DNA of 64,000 bases from Pseudorhodobacter ferrugineus DSM 5888. GTDB taxonomy: Bacteria > Pseudomonadota > Alphaproteobacteria > Rhodobacterales > Rhodobacteraceae. Numbering within the stretch: position 1 is the first letter of the stretch; each line of letters opens with the position of its first letter. Location of the stretch: assembly GCF_000420745.1 (NCBI RefSeq), contig NZ_ATVN01000003.1, positions 124,001 to 188,000 on the forward strand. The letters run 5' to 3'. A model generated the notes under the pieces. That model was not told the DNA's origin. It searched no databases and saw only the letters and a list, made by a program, of their open reading frames with translations. Positions 37,935 through 46,194 of this stretch are shown in pieces. The position numbers were made by a program, and so were the translations under genes.

Positions 37935-39821
37935 CTAGCTTGCGGCAGGGCCTTGTGCCTTGTCCAGCACCGCTTTGATCTCGGCCTCGATCCGTGCAGG
38001 ATTTATCGGTTTGGCCAAATAACCATCCACCCCGCTGGAAAGATAAAGATCGCGGTGGTCGGCCATCGCATTCGCGGTCATGGCGATCACAGGCACCTTG
38101 CCCGCAGGCGCTGGCAGCGCACGGATTTTTGCCAAGGTTTCAAGGCCGTTCATCTCGGGCATGTTCATATCCAGCAAAATCAGGTCCGGCGTCATGCCAG
38201 CCAGAACGGCAAGCGCTTGTGCGCCGCTTTCGGCCTCGATCATCGTGGCGCCAAGCATCCGCAGATAGGTCGATGCGACAAGCCGGTTGGTCGCGATATC
38301 ATCGACAACCAGCACGCACAGCCCTGCCGATTTCTGGGATGTGCCCCCCGCTTCAGTGCCCCCCACAGGTCGCATTGGGGTTCCAGCATGTGCACGCGCT
38401 TGGTTGGGCGGGGCGGGTATCAGCGGCGGATTCGCCTCGGGGGCAGGCGGCGCGGCACCCAGCTGCAATGTCAGAATAAAACGCGCGCCGCTCTGGCCGG
38501 GCCGGTTGGGTGCGATGGCCAGATCACCGCCCATTTGCTGCGCCATCGTCCGGCAAATCGACAAGCCCAAACCGTTGCTGTCGGCCCCCGCCTTTGGCTT
38601 GCGGTTCTGCGAAAAGGGTTCGAACAAGGTTTTATGCATCGCGGTGGGAATGCCAGGCCCCGTATCTGCGATTTCAACACACAGCAATGGCGCCTCGGAC
38701 GCCCGCAATACCATTTGCGCCGAGACATGAATGCCCCCTTGCGCCGTATTTTTCAGCGCATTGGATAGCAGGTTTGACATGCATTGTCGCAGGCGCTGCG
38801 GGTCAAACATCCAAACCTCGTCCAGTCGAGGGCCGACATCTTGGGTCAGCCACAGCCCCGCCGAGGCGATGGCAGGTTGAAACAGTGCCAAGGTGGCTGC
38901 AATTTCGCGCTGCGGCTTTGCGGGTTGCGGCCGGATCGGCAGGCGGCCCGCCTCAATGGCGGACATATCCAGAATGTCATCCAGAATAGTCGACAGCCCT
39001 TCGGCTGCCGAAATCAGAACCGACAGGCGGTTCTGGCTTAACGCGTCTTTGCTGCGGCGCTGTTCGGCATGGCCCATGCCCAAAATCGCGTTCAACGGCG
39101 TGCGCAGCTCATGGCTCATCTGGGTCAAAAACCGGCTTTTCGCCTTGTTGCTTTCCAAAGCGGCCTTGCGGTCCAATGCGGCACTACGGTGCAAGCGGTT
39201 ATTGGACAGCATGGCGATCAGGGTATAGGCAAGGCCGCCGATGGCCGCCAAAGTGGAAAAGGCCAGACCGTGGTAATCGCTTTGCATCAGCCAATAGTTT
39301 GTGTTGCCAATCAGAATTGCGGTGGTAGCGGCCGCAAAACCGGAATAGCCAAATGGCATATGGATGGTGCGCGCCGAAATCAGTTGCATCAGAGTCGCCA
39401 TTACAAGGCCCACGGCAAAGGCCTTGGCGTACTCATCATTCATTTGCCAGATCAGCGCTGGCGCAATCGCATAGGCCAGTTGCATTACAAAAGTACATGC
39501 CAAAACAAAGCGGTAGCGCCATCTGTGGCGCTTTGGGTCCAGCGCGCGCATGTACCGCATAGTGACCAGTTCGCAACCAATATCTACAAAAGTGCATAAG
39601 AGCGAGACCCAAAGCGGCAAGTAAATCGCCGTTAAAAGCAGTGCAAAAACCGTCAGCGGCAAGCGCCCCCAGCGTTCGCTCCACAAAAGGTCAAGCTGGC
39701 GCTTGATCTCTTCCTTTTGGCCGTGGCCGTTGGGGGGGGGCATAGGTGGTGATGTCTGCAACGGATAGGTCAACACCGGATTGGTCCTTTGCAGTGGCGT
39801 GGGGAATGCCCCGCGCCCCAT
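37935..39821 (-). CDS. Hybrid sensor histidine kinase
   Basis: 628 residues. About six membrane spans at residues 55-205, with no clear extracellular sensor domain. HisKA has the phospho-acceptor His237 (MSHELRTPLNAILG); HATPase has N box LSNALKNT, G1 ADTGPGIP and G2 GLGLSICRT. A Pro/Ala-rich linker leads to a C-terminal receiver with Asp-Asp (VVDD), phospho-acceptor Asp in LILLDMNMPEMNG (about residue 555), Thr in IAMTANA and Lys in YLAKPI. No separate response regulator is nearby. Start uncertain: 39821 or the ATG at 39743; neither has a good ribosome-binding site. Confidence 0.9.
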   Translation of the reverse strand: MGRGAFPTPLQRTNPVLTYPLQTSPPMPPPNGHGQKEEIKRQLDLLWSERWGRLPLTVFALLLTAIYLPLWVSLLCTFVDIGCELVTMRYMRALDPKRHRWRYRFVLACTFVMQLAYAIAPALIWQMNDEYAKAFAVGLVMATLMQLISARTIHMPFGYSGFAAATTAILIGNTNYWLMQSDYHGLAFSTLAAIGGLAYTLIAMLSNNRLHRSAALDRKAALESNKAKSRFLTQMSHELRTPLNAILGMGHAEQRRSKDALSQNRLSVLISAAEGLSTILDDILDMSAIEAGRLPIRPQPAKPQREIAATLALFQPAIASAGLWLTQDVGPRLDEVWMFDPQRLRQCMSNLLSNALKNTAQGGIHVSAQMVLRASEAPLLCVEIADTGPGIPTAMHKTLFEPFSQNRKPKAGADSNGLGLSICRTMAQQMGGDLAIAPNRPGQSGARFILTLQLGAAPPAPEANPPLIPAPPNQARAHAGTPMRPVGGTEAGGTSQKSAGLCVLVVDDIATNRLVASTYLRMLGATMIEAESGAQALAVLAGMTPDLILLDMNMPEMNGLETLAKIRALPAPAGKVPVIAMTANAMADHRDLYLSSGVDGYLAKPINPARIEAEIKAVLDKAQGPAAS

Positions 39822-39832
39822 AAAACAGGGTG

Positions 39833-40168
39833 TTAGTTGGCAAGTAAAGGCAGCTCTTGCTGCAATTGACCATCGTTCGAGTAAACCAAAATGCGGTTGT
39901 CGGTGGTGACAATCGCGGTCCAGCCCGTCCCGAAGGTAATTGCCTGCGGTGCCGTGCCTGCGGGCAAGGTGACGCTTGCCGGCAGATTGGGCAGGCCGGA
40001 TTGGATGCTTTTGGTGGCTTGTGTGCCAAAGCTGTGCGGCATGCGGGTGACAAGCACGGCCACGACCGTTATGACGCCAATAATCATGGTGAGCGTCAGC
40101 ACAATCACCAACCCTTTTAGAAACCTTAGGCTGGGCGGAAGCCCTTCCGGTGCCGGAGCCTGTTCCAT
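39833..40168 (-). CDS. DUF6476 family membrane protein
   Basis: 111 residues. One membrane span at about residues 19-41 (GLVIVLTLTMIIGVITVVAVLV) and a periplasmic tail ending ILVYSNDGQLQQELPLL. This small protein commonly lies divergent to rluD in Rhodobacterales, and I recall it as DUF6476; function unknown. The ATG at 40168 has AAGGAAG seven bases upstream and shares the bases CATG with the divergent rluD start. The longer upstream open frame is antisense to rluD and rejected. Confidence 0.82.
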   Translation of the reverse strand: MEQAPAPEGLPPSLRFLKGLVIVLTLTMIIGVITVVAVLVTRMPHSFGTQATKSIQSGLPNLPASVTLPAGTAPQAITFGTGWTAIVTTDNRILVYSNDGQLQQELPLLAN

Positions 40169-41210
40169 GACTGATACTTCCTTGCCTGTCTTGTGTGTCA
40201 CCATCGGGGAGGCCCCGCCTGACCGCCTTGATAAGGCGCTTGCCCGCGATGTGCCAGAAGAAGCGTCACTGTCGCGGTCGCGCCTGATGAAGATGATCGC
40301 CGAAGGGTTGGTCAGTTTCAAAGGTGTGCCCGTGACCGACCCCAAGGCGCGGGTGGCCGAAGGGCAGGTTTACACCTTGGGCATTGAACCCAGCGCCGAG
40401 GTGGACACGCTGGCCGAGGATATCGCGCTGGATATTTTGTGGGAAGATGCCGATTTGATCGTCGTCAACAAACCTGTAGGCATGGTTGTGCATCCCGCCC
40501 CGGGGTCGTGGACAGGGACGTTGGTGAACGCGTTGCTGCATCATTTTGGCGGCAATCTGTCGGGGGTAGGCGGCGAAAAGCGGCCCGGGATTGTGCATAG
40601 AATTGACAAGGAAACCAGCGGCTTGCTGGTTGTGGCGAAATCCGACCGGGCCCATCACGGGCTGGCCGCGCAGTTTGAAGCGCACACGGTGCACCGCCGC
40701 TATTTGGCCGTTGTGAACGGGGCGCCAGATGCCGCCGATCCGCGCCTGCGCGGCATCAATGGCTGTACGTTCGAGGCCGCCAACATCTTGCGCATCGCGA
40801 CCAACCTTGCCCGCCATAAAACCGATCGCCAACGCCAAGCCGTGTTTTTTGAGGGTGTGGGCCGCCATGCCGTGACCCGTGCCCGCACGCTGGAAACTTA
40901 CGGCACCCCGCCTGTGGCCGCCTTGATTGAATGCTGGCTGGAAACCGGACGCACCCACCAGATTCGCGTGCATATGGCCCATGCGGGGCATGGCCTAATT
41001 GGCGATCCCACCTATGGCGGGCGGCGCAAACTGTCGGAAAAGGCGATCGGCGCGGCGGCTGTGGCCGCGGTGGCCAGTTTTCCGCGGCAGGCCCTGCATG
41101 CCGCCACTTTGGGTTTCGCGCATCCCGTTACAGGCGAAATGCTGGAATTCTCATCGCCCTTGCCGCAGGATATGGCAGATTTGTTAACCGCTTTGGGCCA
41201 TGTTGGCTAA
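40167..41210 (+). CDS. rluD: RluA/RluD family 23S rRNA pseudouridine synthase
   Basis: 347 residues. N-terminal S4 domain (PPDRLDKALARDV ... SRSRLMKMIAEGLVSFKG) to about residue 75. Catalytic motif GIVHRIDKETSGLLVVAKSD with the active Asp at about 144; further blocks are YLAVVNG and GRTHQIRVHMAHAGHGLIGDPTYG. Modifies uridines in helix 69 of 23S rRNA, if the RluD assignment over other RluA members is right. The start ATG overlaps the divergent DUF6476 start; GGAG lies eight bases upstream. rpoH follows after 151 bases. Confidence 0.92.
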   Translation: MTDTSLPVLCVTIGEAPPDRLDKALARDVPEEASLSRSRLMKMIAEGLVSFKGVPVTDPKARVAEGQVYTLGIEPSAEVDTLAEDIALDILWEDADLIVVNKPVGMVVHPAPGSWTGTLVNALLHHFGGNLSGVGGEKRPGIVHRIDKETSGLLVVAKSDRAHHGLAAQFEAHTVHRRYLAVVNGAPDAADPRLRGINGCTFEAANILRIATNLARHKTDRQRQAVFFEGVGRHAVTRARTLETYGTPPVAALIECWLETGRTHQIRVHMAHAGHGLIGDPTYGGRRKLSEKAIGAAAVAAVASFPRQALHAATLGFAHPVTGEMLEFSSPLPQDMADLLTALGHVG

Positions 41211-41361
41211 CATATCCGTGATCTGACCGACACAAAGCTGGAACCGCAACGGACCCTTGCACATTTAACGTAGTATAAGGGCAAAAGGGCCAATGAATGG
41301 TCCGCCTAAATGCCTATCCCCGGCACGGGTCAATGACCCAAAAGCGGGACGGAGGACGATG

Positions 41362-42258
41362 ATGAGTACTTATGCAAATCTGCCAGCACCCAGCCCCGAA
41401 CAGGGGCTGAACCGCTATATGCAGGAAATCCGCAAATTTCCGCTGCTGGAACCCGAAGAAGAATACATGCTGGCCAAACGCTGGGTTGACCACCAAGACA
41501 GCACGGCGGCGCATAAGATGGTCACGTCGCACCTGCGACTGGCCGCCAAAATCGCGATGGGCTATCGCGGTTACGGCTTGCCGCAGGCCGAGGTGATTTC
41601 TGAGGCGAACGTCGGCCTGATGCAGGCGGTCAAACGCTTTGACCCCGAAAAGGGCTTTCGCCTTGCGACCTATGCGATGTGGTGGATCCGCGCCAGCATT
41701 CAGGAATACATCTTGCGGTCCTGGTCCCTGGTTAAACTGGGCACGACAAGTGCGCAGAAAAAGCTGTTTTTCAACCTGCGCAAAGCCAAGGCAAAGCTGG
41801 GTGCGCTGGAAGAAGGCGATTTGCGCCCTGAAAACGTAGCCAAGATCGCCAATGATCTGAACGTGACCGAGGCCGAGGTGATTTCGATGAACCGCCGCCT
41901 GTCGGGGGGGGATGCCTCGCTGAATGTGACCGTCGGGTCGGATGGCGAAGGGTCGACTCAGTGGCAGGACTGGCTGGAAGACGAAGACAGCGACCAAGCC
42001 GGTGATTACGCCGAAAAGGACGAGCTGGACACACGGCGCGACATGATGATGCAGGCGATGGCGGTGTTGAATGACCGCGAAAAAGACGTCCTTATCCAGC
42101 GCCGCCTGAACGATGTGCCTGTGACGCTGGAGGAATTGTCCGAAACCTATAGCGTGTCGCGCGAACGTATCCGCCAGATCGAGGTGCGGGCGTTTGAAAA
42201 GCTGCAAGATAAAATGCGCGAATTGGCGCGCGAAAAGGGCATGGTTATTCCCGCGTAA
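41362..42258 (+). CDS. rpoH: RNA polymerase sigma-32 factor RpoH
   Basis: 298 residues. Heat-shock sigma factor. Region 2 includes HLRLAAKIAMGYRGYGLPQAEVISEANVGLMQAVKRFDPEKGFRLATYAMWWI. The RpoH box, seen here as SAQKKLFFNLRKAK at about residues 132-145, separates it from RpoD. Region 4 ends VSRERIRQIEVRAFEKLQ. Of two adjacent ATGs, the one at 41362 is six bases from GGAGG. An inverted-repeat-rich leader lies at 41211-41361, but I see no clear thermometer structure. Likely drives genes such as the DegP-type protease here, though I found no convincing sigma-32 promoters. Confidence 0.96.
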   Translation: MSTYANLPAPSPEQGLNRYMQEIRKFPLLEPEEEYMLAKRWVDHQDSTAAHKMVTSHLRLAAKIAMGYRGYGLPQAEVISEANVGLMQAVKRFDPEKGFRLATYAMWWIRASIQEYILRSWSLVKLGTTSAQKKLFFNLRKAKAKLGALEEGDLRPENVAKIANDLNVTEAEVISMNRRLSGGDASLNVTVGSDGEGSTQWQDWLEDEDSDQAGDYAEKDELDTRRDMMMQAMAVLNDREKDVLIQRRLNDVPVTLEELSETYSVSRERIRQIEVRAFEKLQDKMRELAREKGMVIPA

Positions 42259-42288
42259 AATATTGTCGCATCGGATAGCCCAAAACAC

Positions 42289-42317
42289 ACGCCCCCGCAG
42301 ATATCTGCGGGGGCGTT
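42289..42317 (+). terminator. Hairpin after rpoH
   Basis: Perfect palindrome ACGCCCCCGCAGA-TA-TCTGCGGGGGCGT, about 30 bases after the rpoH stop, followed by TTGTCATC. The stem is very strong but the T tract is poor. Confidence 0.7.
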
Positions 42318-42471
42318 GTCATCGCAACGGCAGCTCTGCGGGACGAAGCGTGAGAGCTTGCAAAAATTGCAGTAATGGCTGCTGCAATGTAGTCGTTCAA
42401 CAATCGGTTGTCTTTGGAGGTTGTGCGGAACCCATCGGCGCGTTAATTCAAATACACATAAATTTTAGGAA

Positions 42472-42711
42472 ATGACGGTGTCACTGTCCCATCACGTAAA
42501 AATTATAGCTATGACGATGAGTGTATTTTTCATGGCTGCTTGTAAAGATGAACAGCAACGCTCGGGGTTGGCTAATCCTGCGTCCGTTTATTGCCAAAGC
42601 CTAGGTGGAGTGCTCGAAATTCGTACCGAAGCCAACGGGCAAACAGGATATTGCACCTTGCCCGATGGTCGCATTGTCGAGGAATGGGAATTGTTCAAAG
42701 AAAAATCCTAA
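42472..42711 (+). CDS. Small DUF333 lipoprotein
   Basis: 79 residues. Lipoprotein signal with lipobox Met-Ala-Ala-Cys at residues 21-24 (MSVFFMAACKDEQ). The mature part, NPASVYCQSLGGVLEIRTEANGQTGYCTLPDGRIVEEWELF, is a complete DUF333 domain (sometimes annotated putative hemolysin) with its two conserved Cys. Function unknown. TTTTAGGAA precedes the ATG; an internal ATG at 42511 would also leave a signal. The gene and flanks are more AT-rich than their surroundings. Confidence 0.85.
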   Translation: MTVSLSHHVKIIAMTMSVFFMAACKDEQQRSGLANPASVYCQSLGGVLEIRTEANGQTGYCTLPDGRIVEEWELFKEKS

Positions 42712-42931
42712 AACCCTTGTTTTTGGAACGTCTGACAATCTGCCATTTTCCGCTGCCATAAACCCAGTTCAAAACCAAAGGTGTTGTTGAAGGTTTCAGC
42801 CCCTCTTGCGTAGCTGGATGGCCTCGTATCGGGACGCATTCGCCATTACGGGGGCCGGGCGGCCATTGAAACGAACGGACACCACAATTGCGCAGGGCGG
42901 CCACTGTTCGCCAGCGCCGCCCCACACCATT

Positions 42932-43726
42932 TCAAAACCGATACGCCCCGTCCGGCGTTAAACGGTACACCTTGGCCGCCAGTTTGTTGGCCTGCATGAA
43001 CCGCGCGATGGAACCGAATGTCGCCGTGGCAATCGTTGCCCCGTGGTCGGACGTGGTCAGCGCCGCCGATGCAGCAGGGGCCAGGGCGCGTTTCAGCCCG
43101 CCAATCGCAATGACTTGGGGCTTGAAATGCGCCGCCTCGTTCGCCTTGATCTGTGCAATATCGCGGGTGCCATAGAGGGCGGCCATCAGCACATCCAGCG
43201 TATGTTCGGTGCAGTTTTGAAACTGTGAAGTGAACGGGTTGGCCAGCACCGAATAGCGCGGGTTGTGCAAGGCGCGGTAGGTGGGGCTTGCGATGACCTT
43301 TAGCAGTTTCTTTTGCAGCCGCGCATCGGGAATAATCACCCCTGCATCCAGCCGGTAGGCGCCAGCAAAGAAATCGGCGGGGCTGTCTTGGACCAAATGG
43401 CTGCGCGTGCCATTCTTGCCGTCTTGATACAGGTTATAAACGCGGTATCCAGTGCCCGTGCGGCCATCGGCGGCTTTGATCTGCGACAAAACCCAGAAGC
43501 TGACATGGGTATAGCGCACACCGTTCGGCAGGCTGGACGGGTTGCGGCCCATGCGCGACACAATCGCCACATGCGCACCGCGAGCGGCGAGATCCTGCTG
43601 CACACGGTTGGAAAACGCCGCAACCTGATCTGCGGGCAGTTGCGGTTTGCCCGCTTCGGAACTTCCGGCATGGGCGGGCAGGGCAAGGCATAGGGCCAAA
43701 AAGGCAATGATAATATAGCGGTACAT
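42932..43726 (-). CDS. DUF2145 family exported protein
   Basis: 264 residues. Signal peptide MYRYIIIAFLALCLALPAHA. The mature domain has SNRVQQDLAARGAHVAIVSRMGR, VSFWVLSQI and FQNCTEHTLDVLMAALYGT, blocks I associate with DUF2145; the His/Cys pattern (NCTEH) hints at a papain-like (NlpC/P60-type) fold, which is inference. Located 22 bases downstream of a small exported protein gene on the same strand; the pair probably shares the promoter with the TGAAC-N3-GTTCA operators. Confidence 0.8.
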   Translation of the reverse strand: MYRYIIIAFLALCLALPAHAGSSEAGKPQLPADQVAAFSNRVQQDLAARGAHVAIVSRMGRNPSSLPNGVRYTHVSFWVLSQIKAADGRTGTGYRVYNLYQDGKNGTRSHLVQDSPADFFAGAYRLDAGVIIPDARLQKKLLKVIASPTYRALHNPRYSVLANPFTSQFQNCTEHTLDVLMAALYGTRDIAQIKANEAAHFKPQVIAIGGLKRALAPAASAALTTSDHGATIATATFGSIARFMQANKLAAKVYRLTPDGAYRF

Positions 43727-43748
43727 GGCTTTTATCCTTTGGATGGGG

Positions 43749-44072
43749 TTAATCAAGGCGCGGGGCAGGGTTCGGGGCCACGCGGGCCCGCGGCTTGGCC
43801 TGACCTGCACGGGCAAGGTCGCTGCCTGCGGCCACCGACCCTGCGCCAACCTCGGCCAGGGCTGCGCCGGAAATGTGGATCCCTGCGCCAAACACGATGA
43901 TCGGCACGGCCAGCACCGTGGCGGCGCCTTGGGCAATCGCGGCCGACCCGTGGCTTGACGCTTGGCCGCTGTGATAAACGGACTGCCCCGAGTTCTGCGC
44001 GCTGCCCCCCGCAAGGGCAGGGGCGGCCATTAGGCCAAGACCGATGGTGGCTGCGATAAGATGTTTAAACAT
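43749..44072 (-). CDS. Small exported protein, unknown function
   Basis: 107 residues from the ATG at 44072, with GGAGAG seven bases upstream. Signal peptide MFKHLIAATIGLGLMAAPALA, then a Ser/Gly/His-rich linker (SAQNSGQSVYHSGQASSHGS) and a hydrophobic segment at about residues 59-83 (AATVLAVPIIVFGAGIHISGAAL). Partner of DUF2145 in the same transcript in relatives, as I recall. Function unknown. Confidence 0.7.
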   Translation of the reverse strand: MFKHLIAATIGLGLMAAPALAGGSAQNSGQSVYHSGQASSHGSAAIAQGAATVLAVPIIVFGAGIHISGAALAEVGAGSVAAGSDLARAGQAKPRARVAPNPAPRLD

Positions 44073-44087
44073 GATGCTCTCCATTTG

Positions 44088-44154
44088 TGAACGTTGTTCA
44101 TTGAACATGGTTCATGAATTTCGTTAGGTCAATCGAATTTGTGAACGATGTTCA
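44088..44154. promoter_or_regulatory. Three TetR-like operators (TGAAC-N3-GTTCA)
   Basis: Perfect 13-base palindromes at 44088-44100 (spacer GTT), 44102-44114 (ATG) and 44142-44154 (GAT). They lie 16-82 bases upstream of the minus-strand exported-protein gene and 76-142 bases upstream of the plus-strand oxidoreductase. For the minus strand, TTGACC (44126-44131) with 17 bases to CATGTT is a possible promoter, which would put two operators at or after the -10. The form suits a TetR-family dimer; no such regulator gene is adjacent. Confidence 0.6.
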
Positions 44155-44229
44155 GTGACGTGGCGTCACGAGGTGGTATTCCCTTGTGGTCACAGCCGCG
44201 CTAGGCTGTGCGAAATAGGGGAGAGAACG

Positions 44230-45219
44230 ATGACCAAACCAATCCGCTGGGGTATTCTGGGGGCCGCGAAATTTGCGCGCGAACACATGGCACCGGCCAT
44301 TCATGCGGCCCAGGGTGCCGAGCTTGCCGCCCTTGCCACATCCGACCCCGCCCGCGCCGATGCGTTCCGCGCCTTTGCCCCCGCAATGGCGGTGCATGCC
44401 AGCTATGATGCGCTGTTGGCCGATCCGTCGATCGACGCGGTGTATATTCCGTTGCCGAACCATCTGCATGTGGAATGGACGCTAAAGGCGCTGGCGGCGG
44501 GCAAGCATGTGTTGTGCGAAAAGCCGATTTGCCTGAAAGCCGCTGAAATCGCGCAGATTATTGCCGCCCGCGATGCCACAGGTCTGCTCGCCGCTGAGGC
44601 CTATATGATCGTGCATCACCCCCAATGGCAGCGCGCGCGTGATCTTGTGCAATCGGGCGCCATTGGCAATTTGACCCATGTGGACGGGGTGTTCACCTAT
44701 GACAACCGCACCGACCCCGGTAATATCCGCAACAAGGTTGAGACGGGGGGCGGCGGGATTTATGACATTGGTGTCTATACTTACGGGTCGGCGCGGTTTG
44801 TGACGGGGGCGGAACCTGTTGAAATGGCCGCCCGTATCCGGCAAGAAAACGGCGTCGATGTCTGGGCGCAGGCCACGGGGATTATGGCGGGGCCTACCGG
44901 CCGTTTCACCTATTCCGCCATCACATCCATGCGGCTGCACAACCGGCAGGAAATGACGTTTCACGGCGACAAAGGCGTGATCCGCCTGACAGCACCGTTC
45001 AACGCCAATGTCTTTGCCGAGGCGCAGCTGGAACTGCGCCAAGGCATGACCATGACAATGGAGCGCTGGCCCGGCGTGAACCAATATGTCCTGCAAGTGC
45101 AGAATTTCGGCGATTCTATCCGTAACGGCACGCCCTATCCTTGCCCGTTGGAATTTACCCACGGCACGGCGGCGATGATTGATATGGTCTTTGCCAATGC
45201 CGAAATGATCACGCTGTAA
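44230..45219 (+). CDS. Gfo/Idh/MocA family oxidoreductase
   Basis: 329 residues from the ATG at 44230, with GGGGAGAG upstream. NAD-binding N-domain: RWGILGAAKFAREHM at about residues 6-20, DAVYIPLPNHLHVEWTLKAL and GKHVLCEKPICL with the family's Glu-Lys-Pro at about 97-99. The C-domain has GGGGIYDIGVYT with the Asp-x3-Tyr catalytic pair. Oxidises or reduces a sugar or cyclitol; substrate unknown. The capsule-type transferase gene follows after six bases. Confidence 0.93.
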   Translation: MTKPIRWGILGAAKFAREHMAPAIHAAQGAELAALATSDPARADAFRAFAPAMAVHASYDALLADPSIDAVYIPLPNHLHVEWTLKALAAGKHVLCEKPICLKAAEIAQIIAARDATGLLAAEAYMIVHHPQWQRARDLVQSGAIGNLTHVDGVFTYDNRTDPGNIRNKVETGGGGIYDIGVYTYGSARFVTGAEPVEMAARIRQENGVDVWAQATGIMAGPTGRFTYSAITSMRLHNRQEMTFHGDKGVIRLTAPFNANVFAEAQLELRQGMTMTMERWPGVNQYVLQVQNFGDSIRNGTPYPCPLEFTHGTAAMIDMVFANAEMITL

Positions 45220-45225
45220 CCCTTT

Positions 45226-46185
45226 ATGGCGCGGATATTGTTTCATATGCCGCGCCACATGGCGGCAACGGATGGCAGCGAATTACCGCCGTTTTATCAG
45301 CATTTGCGGGATGGTTTCACGGCTTTGGGTGCGCGGGTGGCCGTGGTTCACCGCGATATGGACGCGCTGCAAACCGGCCCCACCGGACCCGATTTCAACT
45401 TTGTCCACAATGGCCGGATCGCGCGGGCGGGGCTGCTCAACATCGGTTTGGCCTATATGTACCCGTTTTGGTATGTCGACCCCAAAGGCGTGTTTGCCGA
45501 TAGCAGCTTGACCGATTTGGCCTTTGACCCTGCGCAAACCCCGCAAAAACCCGCCGCGCGGATGTTTGCGCGATTGCAGGCGCGGCTGAAAGACACCCGC
45601 ATCTCGCGCTATGCCCAACCCGAAGAGGTGGCGCAGTTCCCCACAGGCGCGATTGCGGTGTTTTTGCAAGACTGGTCCGACCCAGTTGAACGCGCCCGCC
45701 ATATGACCGCGCGCGACATGCTGGAAACGGTAATTGCAAATGCGGGCGGGCGGTCCGTGATCGTGAAACCGCATCCGCGTGTTAGTGGCTTGGAAACATT
45801 CGAGATTCTGGACTGGTTGGCACGCGACCATCCGCAGATCATTGTCACGCAGGCGAATGTGCATGACATTCTGGCCGCGGCTGTCGTGTCGGTGTCCATC
45901 TCCTCGGCGGTGTCGGTTGAAGGTATGGTCCACCGCGTACCCGCGATTGTTTTTGGTCGCACCGATTTTCACCACTGCGCCGAAACTGTGCAAACGCCCG
46001 CTGCGTTTCCGGCGGCATTGGACCGCGCCCTGACGCGGGATTGGCCGTTCGAGGCTTTTTTGTTCTGGTTTTTCCGAGAAAACTGTATCTCGTCTGGCGG
46101 TGATAAAATGATGCCGAACATTCTGGTGCGGATGCAAGGCCAAGGCGCGGATTTCAATGCACTAGGAATTAAGGCGACACATTAA
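45226..46185 (+). CDS. Capsule polysaccharide biosynthesis-like protein (KpsS/KpsC type)
   Basis: 319 residues. A GT-B-like layout: N-terminal ILFHMPRHMAATDGSELPPFYQHL, then VFLQDWSDPVERAR, and VIVKPHPRVSGLETFEIL with Lys-Pro-His-Pro at about residues 180-183, and ILAAAVVSVSISSAVSVEGMVHRVPAIVFG near 215-245, as in KpsS/KpsC beta-Kdo transferases and related proteins. No other capsule gene is present, so it may act alone on a surface glycan. Likely co-transcribed with the oxidoreductase. Confidence 0.75.
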   Translation: MARILFHMPRHMAATDGSELPPFYQHLRDGFTALGARVAVVHRDMDALQTGPTGPDFNFVHNGRIARAGLLNIGLAYMYPFWYVDPKGVFADSSLTDLAFDPAQTPQKPAARMFARLQARLKDTRISRYAQPEEVAQFPTGAIAVFLQDWSDPVERARHMTARDMLETVIANAGGRSVIVKPHPRVSGLETFEILDWLARDHPQIIVTQANVHDILAAAVVSVSISSAVSVEGMVHRVPAIVFGRTDFHHCAETVQTPAAFPAALDRALTRDWPFEAFLFWFFRENCISSGGDKMMPNILVRMQGQGADFNALGIKATH

Positions 46186-46194
46186 CGTCGGCAG

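Noticed and set aside
41211-41361. Possible RNA thermometer or sigma-32 promoter ahead of rpoH
   Set aside because: Short repeats such as GGGCAAAAGGGCC are present but no stable structure masking the ribosome-binding site and no clear -35/-10 pair could be traced by eye.
42695-42925. 76-codon minus-strand frame with fragments resembling a protein
   Set aside because: No ribosome-binding site, no family I know, and the composition is unconvincing; left as unannotated space.
44088-44154. LexA (SOS) box reading of the GAAC/GTTC repeats
   Set aside because: The alphaproteobacterial SOS box is a direct repeat GTTC-N7-GTTC; spacings here do not fit, whereas the inverted TGAAC-N3-GTTCA repeats fit exactly.
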